Source: Liolophura sinensis (Eukaryota; Mollusca; Polyplacophora; Chitonida; Chitonidae). Taken from it: DNA of 64,000 nucleotides. The DNA lies in NCBI RefSeq assembly GCF_032854445.1, contig NC_088307.1, positions 7,576,017 through 7,640,016 on the forward strand, written 5' to 3'. Under the pieces are notes generated by a model, which did not search any database, was not told the origin of the DNA, and saw nothing but the letters and a program-made list of their open reading frames with translations. Both the position numbers and the translations under genes were made by a program. This document shows positions 13,870 to 24,224 of the stretch, in pieces; the first letter of the stretch is position 1, and each line of letters begins with the position of its first letter.

Positions 13870-15550
13870 TTGAGAAAAAGTAATGGGGAAGGCAAGAGAG
13901 CTGGAAACACCATAATGGATATCAGGAACAAGAAAGCTTTAGAAACTGTAATGGATATCGAAGGCAAAAAAACTAGAGAAACCCTGAGGGAGAAGGCAAG
14001 AAAGCGGGAGAAACATTAATGGACACGGCAAGAAAGGAGGAGAAACCGCGTGGAGACGCGAAGAGAGCCGGAAAAACCGTAAAGGAGAGGACAAGAGGCA
14101 TTAGAAATCTCAGTGGAGACGGCAAGCAAACTGGATTTAAAAAGCAAGCGGGCTAGAGAAACCGAAATGTAGAGGGCAAGAGAGCTGGAGGAATCACCTT
14201 AATTAAAAAGGCTAGAGAGTAGGGAAAGATGATATGGATAGGACAAGAAAATGGAGTGGACAAGAGAGCAAGAGAAACCGTGATGGAGAGGACAAGAGAT
14301 CAAGAGAAACCGTAATGGAGAGGACAAGAGAGAAAGGGAAACCGTGATGGAGAGGACAAGAGAGCAAGAGAAACCGTAAATGAAAGAACAAGAGGGCAAG
14401 AGAAACCGAAATGGAAAGGACAAGAGAGCAAGAGAAATCGTAATGGAGAGGACAAGAGAGCAGGTACCGCAATGAAGAGGAGAAGAGAGCTGGAGAAACC
14501 GTAATGGAGAACACAAGAAAGCGAGATAAACAGTAATGGAGAGGGCATGAGATCAAGAAAAAACGGTAGGCCTACTGAAGAGGACAAGAGAGCCAGATAA
14601 ACCGTAATGGAGAGGACAAGAGAGCAAGAGAAACCGTAAATGAAAGGACAAGAGGGCAAGAGAAACCGAAATGGAAAGGACAAGAGAGCAAGAGAAATCG
14701 TAATGGAGAGGACAAGAGAGCAGGTACCGCAATGAAGAGGAGAAGAGAGCAGGAGAAACCGTAATGGAGAACACAAGAAAGCGAGATAAACAGTAATGGA
14801 GAGGGCATGAGATCAAGAAAAAACGGTACTGAAGAGGACAAGAGAGCGAGATAAACCGTAATGGAGAGGACAAGAGAGCAGAAGAAACCGTAATGGAGAG
14901 GACAACAGAGCAGGTATCGCAACGAAGAGGAGAAGAGAGGAGGAGAAACCGTAATGGAGAAGACAAGAGAGCAAGGGAGACTGAAATGGAGAGGTCAAGA
15001 GAGTAGGAGAAACCGTAATGGAGAGGACAAGAGAGCAGAAGGAACCATAAAGGAGAGGACAAAAGAGCGAGATAAACGGTAATGGAGAGGACAAGAGAGT
15101 AGAAGAAACAGTAATAGAGAGGACAAGAGAGTAAGGTAAACCGCAATGGAGAGGACAAGAGAGAGAGATAGAAGCCGTGATGGAGAGGACAAGAGAGTAG
15201 GAGAAACTGTAATGGAGAGGGCAAGAGAACAGGGGAAACCGTAGTGGAGATGACAAGAGACGAGATAAACCGTAATGCAGAAAACATAATATAGACCAGA
15301 GTACAGCTGAGGGAACCGTGACGGAGAGGACGAAAGAGGATGTTTAACTATAATCGGAAGGACATTAGATGAAAGTGTGAAAAAAAACATTTTTAAGATA
15401 CACGGAGAAAGCGTAATGGAGATAGGAAGAAAGCAGAAGAAAACGTACGCTGAGTGAGAGGACACGAGAGCAGGAGAAATACAAATGGGTAGGGCAAGAA
15501 AATTGAATAAATCATGGTGAATAGAGAAAGAGTATGGAAGCCAGATGAGG
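13870..15550. repeat. Purine-rich minisatellite, about 32-bp units with higher-order repeat
   Basis: Continuation of the field with a 32-bp core (GAGAGGACAAGAGAGCA then AGAGAAACCGTAATG) repeated dozens of times on the plus strand. Blocks at about 14365-14575 and 14620-14835 are near-identical, showing a higher-order period of about 260 bp. The plus strand is almost entirely purine. The minus strand therefore gives long but meaningless Leu/Ser/Pro-rich frames. Confidence 0.9.
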
Positions 15551-15650
15551 ATATCTCGCCCCGCGACCCGCGACAGGTACTATTCGCCGTCCTTTTGTAC
15601 CGTCTTCGTACCACGGCTCATCCGGATTTCGTATAAGAGAGCTGCAGTGG
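15551..15650. other. Non-repetitive GC-richer island inside the purine array
   Basis: About 100 bp (near 15551-15650) with CGCCCCGCGACCCGCGACAG-type sequence interrupts the purine-rich field. It matches neither flanking unit. It may be a small insertion or a remnant of the pre-array sequence. Confidence 0.6.
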
Positions 15651-16075
15651 ACACGAGAGGAGGATAAACCATAATGGGGAAGACAAAAGAGGAGGATAAA
15701 CCGGAATACAGAGGACAAAAGAGAAGGATAAACTGTAATGGAGATAGAAGATGAGGATAAACCGTAATGCAGGGGGCACGAGAGGAGGATAAACCATAAT
15801 GGGGAAGACAAAAGAGGAGGACAAACCGGAATATAGAGGACAAAAGAGAAGGATAAACCTTAATGGAGATAGAAGATGAGGATAAACCGAAATGTAGGGG
15901 GCACGAGAGGAGGATAAATCATAATGGGGAAGACAAAAGAGGAGGATAAACCGGAATACAGAGGACAAAAGAGAAGGATAAACCGTAATGGAGAGGACAC
16001 GAGGGGAGGATCAACCATAATGGGAAAGACAAAAGAGGATAAACCGGAATACAAAGGACAGAGGAGAATAAACTC
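15651..16075. repeat. Purine-rich minisatellite, about 124-bp higher-order units
   Basis: Units containing GGAGGATAAACC, TAATGGGGAAGACAAAAGAGG and GGAATA(C/T)AGAGGACAAAAG recur with a higher-order period of about 124-126 bp, three copies plus a partial one. Related to, but distinct from, the preceding 32-bp family. Confidence 0.9.
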
Positions 16076-16484
16076 TAAAAGAGAAAATTTAAAAGAGGAG
16101 GAAATATCAGTATTTAAAATGACAACTAAAAGACATTATGGTGATATTCTTAAGAAATAATATATATAAAGAAATTTAATTCAGGATAAAAATTAATTTT
16201 GTAGGAAAGTAGGAATAACGAGAGTCGCGCCTTACAAACCAAAGGATGTAACTCATAAACTGTCGAAATCTGAGTTTCTGGGTTGTATCCCTTGTACCAG
16301 GCAGACGTGCATTAGCATGTTTTTGGTAACCCAGTTGCAAGTTTCCGGTGCTAGATAGACATATTTTCTCCTCAAGGGATCGGTAGTAACGATTCTGGGA
16401 TGTTAGTGGACCAGTGGAATTGGCTGGTTTGAAACAATTGCCTTAGCTACATGATTTCTAATATGCAATTTTATATTATAACAA

Positions 16485-16750
16485 GGGGCCTCCGTGGCTC
16501 AGTCGGTTAGCGCGCTAGCGCAGCGTAATGACCCAGGAGCCTCTCACCAATGCGGTCGCTGTGAGTTCAAGTCCAGCTCATGCTGACTTCCTCCCCGGCC
16601 TCAAGTGGGAAGGTCTGACAGCAACCTGCGGATGGTCGTGGGTTTCCCCCAGGCTGTGCCCGGTTTCCACCCACCATATTGCTGGCCGCCGTCGTATAAG
16701 TGAAATATTCTTGAGTACGGCGTAAAACACCAATCAAATAAATAAATAAA
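16485..16750 (+). mobile_element. Full-length tRNA-derived SINE with target-site duplication
   Basis: Starts GGGGCCTCCG. An RNA polymerase III A box (TGGCTCAGTCGG, 16495-16506) and B box (GTTCAAGTCC, 16565-16574) lie in the tRNA-derived head. The body and tail run to an (AAAT)n end. The 13-bp TATATTATAACAA flanks it at 16472-16484 and 16751-16763, a clear target-site duplication and thus a fairly young insertion. The family resembles SINEs widespread in molluscs; I cannot assign a library name. Confidence 0.93.
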
Positions 16751-16781
16751 TATATTATAACAAATTATCATTATTATAAAC

Positions 16782-16846
16782 GATTATTTATTTATTTGAT
16801 TGCTGTTTTACGCCATATTCCAGAATATTTTACTTATAGGCCTATA
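16782..16846 (-). mobile_element. SINE 3'-end fragment, tail to tail with its neighbour
   Basis: Reverse-complement 3' end of the same SINE (TATTTATTTATTTGATTG, then TTTTACGCCATATTCCAGAA). It lies about 30 bp from the tail of the full-length copy, so the two tails form an inverted repeat of roughly 55-60 bp. Confidence 0.85.
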
Positions 16847-16904
16847 GGGGAATCCCCTTGCATTCTAAGTCGGGTTTCCCTTTAACCAGCACAAGCGACA
16901 AAAT

Positions 16905-17160
16905 GTAATCAAAGATGGCGTCGCCCTGTTTAACGCTGTTGGGAAAAAACTTATTTGAGTCTCGTTTCATCGGTTTTGGATAGATTTTGATGGCTGCAGT
17001 TCTGTGAAAGTAGATCGCCATGTTAATAGATATATACATCGCAAACAATTCGCCAATGTTTTGTGAACGAAAGTGAGCTTTGGATTGCTTCGTAATCTCG
17101 TTGTACAACAACAACATCAGGTTAACGAAACACTTTCCGTGTAACCGGAAACACTAAAAC
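16905..17160 (+). promoter_or_regulatory. Possible NKRF promoter region
   Basis: NKRF appears to have an upstream non-coding exon, because a good 3' splice site precedes its start codon. This region holds a YY1-like AAGATGGCG (about 16912-16920) and an ETS-like CCGGAA (17145-17150). Both motifs are common in housekeeping core promoters. The transcription start and the donor of the first exon cannot be fixed from sequence alone. Confidence 0.25.
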
Positions 17161-17689
17161 ACAGAAGATCCAGGTCTAAAGGTGCGATTATATAGACTTA
17201 TTGCTAAAGTTACAATCTGAGAGAAAATTTTCGGATTAAAAGGGTATAATTTTATCAGCATTGATCGGGCGAGGTTCATTGTTGCCGAAGACGTCATATT
17301 TTGGGATTGAACTGTAGTCTGAATTTTTTGATTAAAATCAGAACTTACGGTAGGCCTATAGCAGATATTGTGATAAGCCTAACAGCATTGTGCAGTTCTA
17401 AAAAGAAGTTGGTCCATTTAGATTGAATAAGAGTTTCCATGTGTATGATGCAGATCAGAAAGTTTGGGCCAAGTGAACCTGCACATCTTACGCTACATGT
17501 AGTCCTGAAAGATCCCAACTCCTTTTCTCATACCTGTATATTGGCCTCGTGCGATTGGAGTCTCCATGTTAACACTTAATTTCATACTCAAAAAAGGTGC
17601 AGGTCGATTGTCTTTCTTATCCAACAAATGTCTTGCAAATAAAAGACACCAATCTAGGGACAACACCCTATGTCCCTACTCGCTGTTGA

Positions 17690-17714
17690 ATAGATAGATA
17701 GATAGATAGATAGT
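17690..17714. repeat. GATA microsatellite
   Basis: About six uninterrupted TAGA/GATA tetranucleotides. Confidence 0.95.
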
Positions 17715-17964
17715 CAAAAGGCTGCCACTGCACACATTGCTCAGTCACTGCTGACATCATGAGTTGCTACACACATGTCCTGCTTCATCGTGGAGAAGTG
17801 GGAAGATTTCAGCAGCGGCCTAGGACTGTGTGCCGTGAAAGACTCAATGGGCCTTCATTGAGTACAAAATAACACTGTTTAACATTGAAACTCCAGTGAT
17901 GCTATGAAAAGGTTGTGTTAAAGGGGAATGAAGCTGAACAATTTAAAGCAGATCAGTTATGTTA

Positions 17965-18123
17965 AATTATTGATTTAGTCAACTGAAGTTTTACATGGTA
18001 CCTGGTACTCGAGAATATTTCACTTATACAACGGCAGCCATTATTATGGTGTGAGAAAACCAGAAAGAGTTTGGGGAAACCCACAACCATCCACAGGTTG
18101 CTGACAGACCTTTCGACACATGC
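17965..18123 (-). mobile_element. SINE fragment
   Basis: Reverse-strand copy of the SINE body and tail: ACTCGAGAATATTTCACTTA, then GGTTGCTGACAGACCTTTC. The tRNA-derived head is missing. It lies just upstream of NKRF, within its probable 5' intron. Confidence 0.8.
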
Positions 18124-18384
18124 GGTGTGGGAAATTCATAAAAGTGGACACCTTTGCATACTGTTGTGCTCAAGGCCAAAAGCATTACTTTTTTTTTATT
18201 AGTAGATGCATAGTCTTAGATGATTATTTTCTAACAACCCTGGCATGTATAGTGAGCTTCCTCAGGTTTCTCATAACTATTACATGTCTCTTGTTATTAG
18301 TACCAGTTTCTTGTTTTCTTTCTTAATTTTTTTTTTTTTTTGGACCCTCTTCTGATTAAACTAAGTAGGATCTCTTTGTTGCAG

Positions 18385-18407
18385 TGATGAGACACTAGAT
18401 AGTCATC
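18385..18407 (+). other. 3' splice site and end of NKRF 5' UTR
   Basis: TCTCTTTGTTGCAG ends at 18384 and looks like a good 3' splice site. The 23 nt between it and the start codon include an in-frame TAG at 18396-18398. This makes ATG 18408 the natural start and implies at least one upstream non-coding exon. Confidence 0.6.
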
Positions 18408-20231
18408 ATGGAAGCGTACAACGAAAGCTTAGATGTGGATAGTTTGCGGGTTTCGCATGAGAGTAGGACTGAGTGGGGGATGAGGAGAAGCTTTCTCGAG
18501 GCTCACAAGGGCAAATTTCCATTGGATCGCTTAGTTTGCTTGTCGTGCTGTTTCATCAACACTGAAGTGTATGGTAATTGGTACCCATCAGCTGTAATGT
18601 CTCAGCTGAAGGAACTGGCCAAGGATCTGCCTCAAGAGTATTGTACATTCAGGCAGAGAAAGTCTGAGGAGTCTATGATTAAGTTTGTGAAATCCATGGA
18701 TGAAAGCTGCGTAGACAGATCTGCAGATCTTGAGAGCAGATCCCGCAGTGATGATGACAGATTCAAATCTGTCTTGACATTTGTGAAAGCCAACACCGCG
18801 TTCCAGAGCACTGATGTGGCTTTCGTGAAATCCGAATTACGGGTTCAGAAACCCATGGAACAGGAGAGAAACCCAAATTATTTTCCCCCAGAAAAGGACA
18901 TAAATTTTAAGGCCAGTTTGGAAAACTTTCACTCCTCGATGAGAAATTATGAAATTAAATCAGAGTACAGTCAGAAATTTGGTAAAATAACGAAACATTT
19001 GCGTGCCATGCAGTCAGATGACAAAAACTCCATATCAAAACTTCATCTGGCTGCAGATAAGGTCAAAGTTTGTATTGATTGCACAATCTCTGACAGTCCA
19101 GCTGCTGTTGAGAACGGGCAGGCTATGTTCGTATGCGACCTCAGATTAGACACTGTTCTGACATCATCTGGCCAAGGTCTCAGTAAGAAAGCAGCAAAAC
19201 ATGTGGCTTATAACAAAGCTGTAGACAAACTTAGCATGCCTTACCTGCAAGTAATCGAGTTGGATTCTGGAGAGTTTGAGATGGAAGTTGCGGATAAACC
19301 ATTCCCTGTGCTGAAGAAAAAGGACAGTAAAATCGCTTTTGTCAAATCAGTGTCGGAAGAAGTAGAAAGTAATGAGGAGTTAATACAAAGCACGCGAAAG
19401 CGGAATTATCGTCAATGTTCCCATGGGCTGGCTGAGTTTATCATCATGGAGGCAAGAGAAGTCCAACCTGGCACAAACTCCATGTCCATTCTACGCACCA
19501 GCGCCGACTTCAGCAAGATGCTATTAGAGTTTGAGTTCCGCGATGTTGGGTCAGGAGTGCGATGTCGAGTTTTTCTTGAGGGTCAGTTCCTTGAGGAACA
19601 CTTCGCCCCAACGAAAACCAGTGCCAAGATCGGGGCGTCAGACAAAGCGTTGGAGAAGCTGCGCAGCATCTGCTGGACAATTCTCAGGAAGCAGACAGTG
19701 GACGGCGATGAGGGCAATGTCACACGAGAGGAGCTGATGGGAGATATAAGTAAACTGAACCAGGTTATCTCTGGGGATAATATTGGGAACAAGCTGCTTC
19801 AGAAGATGGGCTGGACGGGTGGGGGAGTGGGGAAGGAAGGGAACAAGGGGATAGCAGAGCCGGTGACTGTCAATAGCGTCATCAACCGTGAAGGGCTCGG
19901 CCTGATGTCAGAGAGAGGCATCCAGATCGACTTCATGTCCAAAGTCAAGACTGTTCTGATGGACTATGCCAGATCGTCCAAACAGGATGATCTTGCGTTC
20001 TCTCCGCAGTTTAACAAAGAAGAAAGGGCAATCATCCACAATGAGTGTCGTAAGCTGGGTTTGAAGAGTGGAAGTAAAGGCTCTGGGGATGAACGATTTC
20101 TGATAGTGAGCCGCAAACGCACAGCAAATCAGCTGCTGAATCATGTGATACTAAGTGGAGGAACGACAAATAAATATGACCTCTTACCTCCCGGCTGTGA
20201 CAGACAATCATTGGCTAATAACTCATTGTGA
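18408..20231 (+). CDS. NKRF: NF-kappa-B-repressing factor (NKRF) homologue
   Basis: NKRF is a nucleolar RNA-binding protein that partners the 5'-3' exonuclease XRN2 in rRNA processing; in mammals it also represses some NF-kappa-B targets. The 607-residue product shows an N-terminal XRN2-binding XTBD domain (about 16-76: TEWGMRR, RLVCLSCCFINTEVYGNWY). Two double-stranded-RNA-binding-like regions follow (about 205-280 and 365-420). A G-patch lies at 456-500 (GDNIGNKLLQKMGWTGGGVG, later REGLGL), then an R3H domain at about 507-570 with FLIVSRKR. The C-terminal order and spacing match vertebrate NKRF (about 690 residues), and the uninterrupted coding exon also fits that gene. The start has A at -3 and G at +4 with an in-frame stop just upstream. 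Odd: a short FVKS-type motif occurs four times. Identity is firm; the NF-kappa-B role in this animal is not shown. Confidence 0.96.
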   Translation: MEAYNESLDVDSLRVSHESRTEWGMRRSFLEAHKGKFPLDRLVCLSCCFINTEVYGNWYPSAVMSQLKELAKDLPQEYCTFRQRKSEESMIKFVKSMDESCVDRSADLESRSRSDDDRFKSVLTFVKANTAFQSTDVAFVKSELRVQKPMEQERNPNYFPPEKDINFKASLENFHSSMRNYEIKSEYSQKFGKITKHLRAMQSDDKNSISKLHLAADKVKVCIDCTISDSPAAVENGQAMFVCDLRLDTVLTSSGQGLSKKAAKHVAYNKAVDKLSMPYLQVIELDSGEFEMEVADKPFPVLKKKDSKIAFVKSVSEEVESNEELIQSTRKRNYRQCSHGLAEFIIMEAREVQPGTNSMSILRTSADFSKMLLEFEFRDVGSGVRCRVFLEGQFLEEHFAPTKTSAKIGASDKALEKLRSICWTILRKQTVDGDEGNVTREELMGDISKLNQVISGDNIGNKLLQKMGWTGGGVGKEGNKGIAEPVTVNSVINREGLGLMSERGIQIDFMSKVKTVLMDYARSSKQDDLAFSPQFNKEERAIIHNECRKLGLKSGSKGSGDERFLIVSRKRTANQLLNHVILSGGTTNKYDLLPPGCDRQSLANNSL

Positions 20232-20664
20232 ATTTTTTTCTCAATGTGCATTGGAAACAAGATAGATATTTAGGTGAAGGATTATGTTATGTATTGCTAC
20301 ATATGTACAAGAACAACTAAAAAGATGGTTTGTTAAGATGTTTTGCAAATTCTTTATGGAATAATTAATTACAAAATTTTAGAAAGAATTTTAGAAAACT
20401 TTTAATTCAGAGAGAGAGAAGTTCAACTTTGTTGTAAGGACTGTTTAAAATTTTAATAATAATATTTTTTGTTTTAGTAAGGAAATATTTCTTGAAATTT
20501 GACTCAATGCACAATTTTACCATACGTGTAAGATTACTTCTAAAATGTGCGTTATACATTGAACCACCTCTTGTTTCTCCATTCAGGTGGTCTTCCATGA
20601 AATTCATTAGAGATACCTGCCATTCCATGATGTTTGCTGATGTACGTTTGTATGCCACAAAATG
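20232..20664. other. Probable NKRF 3' UTR
   Basis: AT-rich sequence after the NKRF stop. No canonical AATAAA lies close to the stop. The transcript may run on into the first MITE-like element. Confidence 0.35.
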
Positions 20665-20868
20665 ACTTCAACCTTTTCACATGTTTGCAAGCTGTGTATT
20701 CAAGCATTTTCAGAAGCATTATGCTGTACAAACTAATAGTATTATACTTTTTATGAAGTCCTGAAATTAACCAATCCAACCAATATAATTCTGTCCCAAA
20801 AATCAAATTAAAAATGGGCATAAATTGCACTAAAAGTTTTTCCCATTTTTATGCGAAAAGGTTGAGGA
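20665..20868. mobile_element. MITE-like element, copy 1
   Basis: About 204 bp with inverted ends: CTTCAACCTTTTCACAT at one end and ATGCGAAAAGGTTGAGGA at the other. The middle carries ACCAATCCAACCAATATAA and AAATTGCAC blocks found again in four other places in the window. There is no coding capacity, so it would be a non-autonomous DNA element. Confidence 0.8.
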
Positions 20869-21225
20869 ATAGGGTTAAATTAAGTTAAATGTTTGTGTGG
20901 TATTAAGGCTAAATCAAGGAAATAAATACCGAAATGATTGAAGAATTTAAGTTTGACAACATCCTTGGATGGGATTTGGATTTGATTATCGTCTCTATGT
21001 TCAGCACACTCACTACATATTATGAGGGCTAATTCACCTGCAAAGATTATGTCTAGTACCTGGTGAAGTAGAATGGCTTTCCCCAGGTTCAACTCAAGTG
21101 TCTTTACCTCACTGCTGTGATATACATGTAAGTGAAATACAGTGTATCTCTGCAGTAATGATACGTGAAAATAAAGGGAAATCCCCTCAGCCGCTGCGTA
21201 TAGAACCACAGTACAAGTACTGTAA

Positions 21226-21420
21226 TTCTTCAGCCTTTTCGCAAAGTGTTCATTCAAGCATATTCTGAAGGCATTATTCTGTGTAGAACGATAAAATTAC
21301 TTTTTCTGAAGCCACAAAATTGGCCAATCCAACCAATGTAATTTTGTTTCCAAAATCAACCTAAAAAGGTGTATAAATTGCACTTAAAGTTGCCTTTTCA
21401 TATGCGAAAAGGGGTTGAAT
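21226..21420. mobile_element. MITE-like element, copy 2
   Basis: Same family and orientation as the copy at 20665. It starts TTCTTCAGCCTTTTCGCA, ends CATATGCGAAAAGGGGTTGA and has the GGCCAATCCAACCAATGTAA core. The two copies are about 360 bp apart. Confidence 0.8.
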
Positions 21421-22100
21421 AGATTTGGTATATAGCTTTACTCTTAAATCTACATCACCCTCTGTTCCAAGACAAAGTCATTATGCATAGTGCCCTTTTG
21501 TTGTTAAAATACTGGTACCTTATAAGATCTGCATATTAAAATAATAGGAACAATATTGAAACAGATATTGGGATGACAGACCACAAACACATTTTCTGTG
21601 TCTGTAGAGTCAATAGGCAGCTACGTCACTAAACTTATGATTGTATAATAAGCTATTAAACTCTTTATACAGTGTTAACGTCAGAGGCAGCCAACTTCAT
21701 GAAAGGGGAGATAATCCAGGAATTGTCTCCCTTGATGCACACAGGCTTCCATCCACCTGTAAGCCAGACAACCGGTCTATAACGCCACACTCAACAGTTA
21801 AATTTCCATTAAGATAATGCATTAAGATACATCTTAGCGTTTTGACTCACAGCACTGTCCCTAAATCTGCAAGGACCGTTCACTCCGGGCCTGATAATCC
21901 TCATCAAAACAACCCAAATTATAGGGGATAACCCCATGAAATTTTGTTAAAAGTTCACTAACAGCTGAGTAAGATCAAAATTTCTCAGTCAGAGGCCAGT
22001 AAACTTCATCACGACCTTTGCCTGCTGTGCATCTGCTTTTATTTCCTGAAAAACACATAAATTTACTGCTGGGATGAAAGTTTGAAGTGTCTGCTGCAAA
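21421..22100. other. No gene recognised
   Basis: Holds a short near-palindrome, GGGAGATAAT with ATTGTCTCCC (about 21708-21733), related to the AAGGGAGATAAC motif common in mollusc DNA. Nothing else stands out. Confidence 0.4.
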
Positions 22101-22166
22101 ATGGCACCACCCAACAAGCAGAAAAGCAAAAAAGGCCAGTCCCAAAAGGCAAAAGAAAATATACTG
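22101..22166 (+). CDS. Candidate first exon of an unidentified gene
   Basis: ATG in good context (AAAATGG) opens a lysine-rich 22-codon stretch beginning MAPPNKQKSKKGQ, followed at 22167 by a GTAATA donor in phase 0. It could be the start of the gene model running to 31515. I recognise no family, and the opposite strand also shows a weak exon-like stretch here. Confidence 0.25.
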
Positions 22167-22866
22167 GTAATAGAAAATATACTGTTAATTAAAAATAGTA
22201 GGAGTCGCATTCCTTCCTCGTGTGGCCATATGATAAAGACAAATACTAAAAACGCCGCTGAACCACAGTTAATTGATCTATCAAATAAAATTCATCAAAA
22301 GATGTTCATAACAATGGGATAGCCTTTTTACGTTATCTCCACTGGGCTATTTCTTATCTTGCAGCATGCTTCTTTAATTTGTCCCCTGATTAAGAATGTC
22401 GACATACAAGAAAAATAATGTATAGGATTGTGTGTAAAAAAAATAAGCGAGTAAACATGAAAATCATGACTTGGTTTATTAAGTCAATCTGACGAGGAAA
22501 AATTTCTTGACTTGTTGAAAATATACATAATGTTAGTTCTGTTCATGCTCTTCTTTATTTTTAGATTCTGACATTCACCAGATCAGCAGATAGAAACAAT
22601 AAACCAAAACAATAAACCCCCCCAAAAAAAAACAACAAAAAAGACGAAGTCATCGACGATGAGCGTGGGTGGGTTGTATCGTAGTTTCAGGGGGGATAAC
22701 TCTTGGTGCTTTGGTTTAAGCAGTTCTTTATTTATAAATATCATTCTTGATATTTATTGGTCAATAGGATCGATACATACCACCGTATTTCTGTCACGTG
22801 TTGGTGATTATTGACTATTAACAGCCATAAAGTGAAGCCTAAATACCATAAATATTGTTCCCGCAG

Positions 22867-23007
22867 GTGAAAATCGACCAGAAACCGTTAGGCCTTTATA
22901 GTTTCTTGACATGCACGGATTACCATTGTGATACGAAAGAGATTCATTTCATTGCAGTTGGGGAGCCTGTCGTGGTCGAGTTGTTTTTCAATCATGGGAC
23001 AAACAAG
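22867..23007 (+). CDS. Candidate internal exon, 47 codons
   Basis: Bounded by a good 3' splice site (ATTGTTCCCGCAG) and a GTGAAG donor after AAG, phase 0 at both ends. It encodes VKIDQKPLGLYSF and later EPVVVELFFNHG. Phase 0 fits the candidate exon at 22101-22166. No domain is recognised. Confidence 0.25.
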
Positions 23008-23199
23008 GTGAAGGTTCTGCCCTTGCCCCCCACCCCCACTCGCATTGTTGGCGAGGCTTTAGTGACAGTACATGATGGATGACACTCGTGTGGCAGTTTG
23101 CACGTATGATTGTCGGTGATATTTCAAACTTCTGCATCTTAAATGTAGACGGCGAGCTCTGTATCTTATTAATTGTCCATTTCTTGAGTTCTAATGGTG

Positions 23200-23372
23200 G
23201 GAGGGGCATCTGTGGCTGACGTGGCTGGCGCGCTAACCCATAAGCCTCTCATGGATGCGGTCATGGGTTTCCCCCGGGCTCTGCTCAGTTTCCTTCCGCC
23301 CTGATGCTGGCCACGGTTGTATAAACAATTCTAGAGTACGCCGCAAACTACCAATCATATAAATATATAAGC
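23200..23372 (+). mobile_element. Internally deleted, diverged SINE
   Basis: Keeps a SINE-like head (GTGGCTG..GCGCGCTAACCCA, AAGCCTCTCATGGATGCGGT) and tail (GCTGGCCACGGTTGTATAA, CCAATCATATAAATA). The B-box segment and the middle of the body are lost. Confidence 0.8.
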
Positions 23373-23374
23373 AC

Positions 23375-23460
23375 CAAGAGCAGGATTTGAGCCTGGGACC
23401 TCATGGGCCAAGGACCTATATTGCAGTTGCATCTAGCCAATGGTTTAACAAGACAACGAT
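23375..23460 (-). other. tRNA-like relic
   Basis: On the minus strand CAGGCTCAAATCCTG forms a T-arm-like hairpin with a 7-nt loop that resembles a polymerase III B box. The rest folds poorly as a tRNA. It is probably the head of another old SINE, not a working tRNA gene. Confidence 0.3.
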
Positions 23461-24224
23461 TTATCGCTTTCTATGATTTGTGACCTATTTACCCTAGCAA
23501 TTTGCACTTAAAAACAAAATTTAAACGCAAAGAAAGCTAAGAAAAAAATGCTAATGGTGGCGAGGCATTTACATAATATCTTGTTCTCATGTCAAAACAC
23601 CTGTCTAAGATCAATAGAGAGCTCTGAATCAGGCTTACGGAGTCACTCAGTCTTCGACGTTTTATGCCAATTGCGGTATAATGGACAGTCCTTTGTAGAT
23701 ATTGACAACCATGTATACACTAGTAGTTGTACTCTAGTAGTCTGCCTCCCTGCATGGCTCCAGTGAGCGATAGCAGAGCGGCCGAGCTGTCGCCAGCACG
23801 CCTGGAAACCACTGGCCATAATGAAGCTCTTCTCGGCACAAGAGCAGCCAAAGGCACTATATATAGTCAGTGCTAATCGGCTCCCTCCAGGCTGCAGCTA
23901 ATAAGTAAAAGAAAACCTGGATAGCCGCGAGTCGTCTTCTGCAGAATTTGATTAATAGCTGCATTTACATCCTCAGACCACAGAGCATTGATTACGATGT
24001 GAACGGCATTCTGAGCTCTCCGATTTTTTTTGTTTGTATTTTTCGTTCTTGCTGAGGCGCTTAATTTCGGCATGATACTGAACCTGTGGTTGGGACTGGA
24101 CAGTAACGTAAAATATGGTCTTAGCGTGGAACGGAGATCGAAAGGGACTGTCGGCACCCAAGCTTACTTAACACTTCACACAAAGACGGCTGAATTCTGT
24201 TTTTGGTTTTTAAAGTAGCGTGGT

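Noticed and set aside
13281..15968. Many Leu/Ser/Pro-rich minus-strand frames up to 244 codons
   Set aside because: They are the complement of a purine-rich tandem array and contain no real protein features.
16842..17117. 91-codon minus-strand frame next to the presumed NKRF promoter
   Set aside because: No recognised domain, and it overlaps the probable promoter; a divergent gene cannot be excluded but is not supported.
23375..23460. Functional tRNA gene on the minus strand
   Set aside because: Only the T-arm folds well; acceptor and D arms do not pair convincingly.
23873..24157. 94-codon minus-strand frame
   Set aside because: Basic, plausible-looking peptide, but no domain, splice partner or conservation that I can judge.
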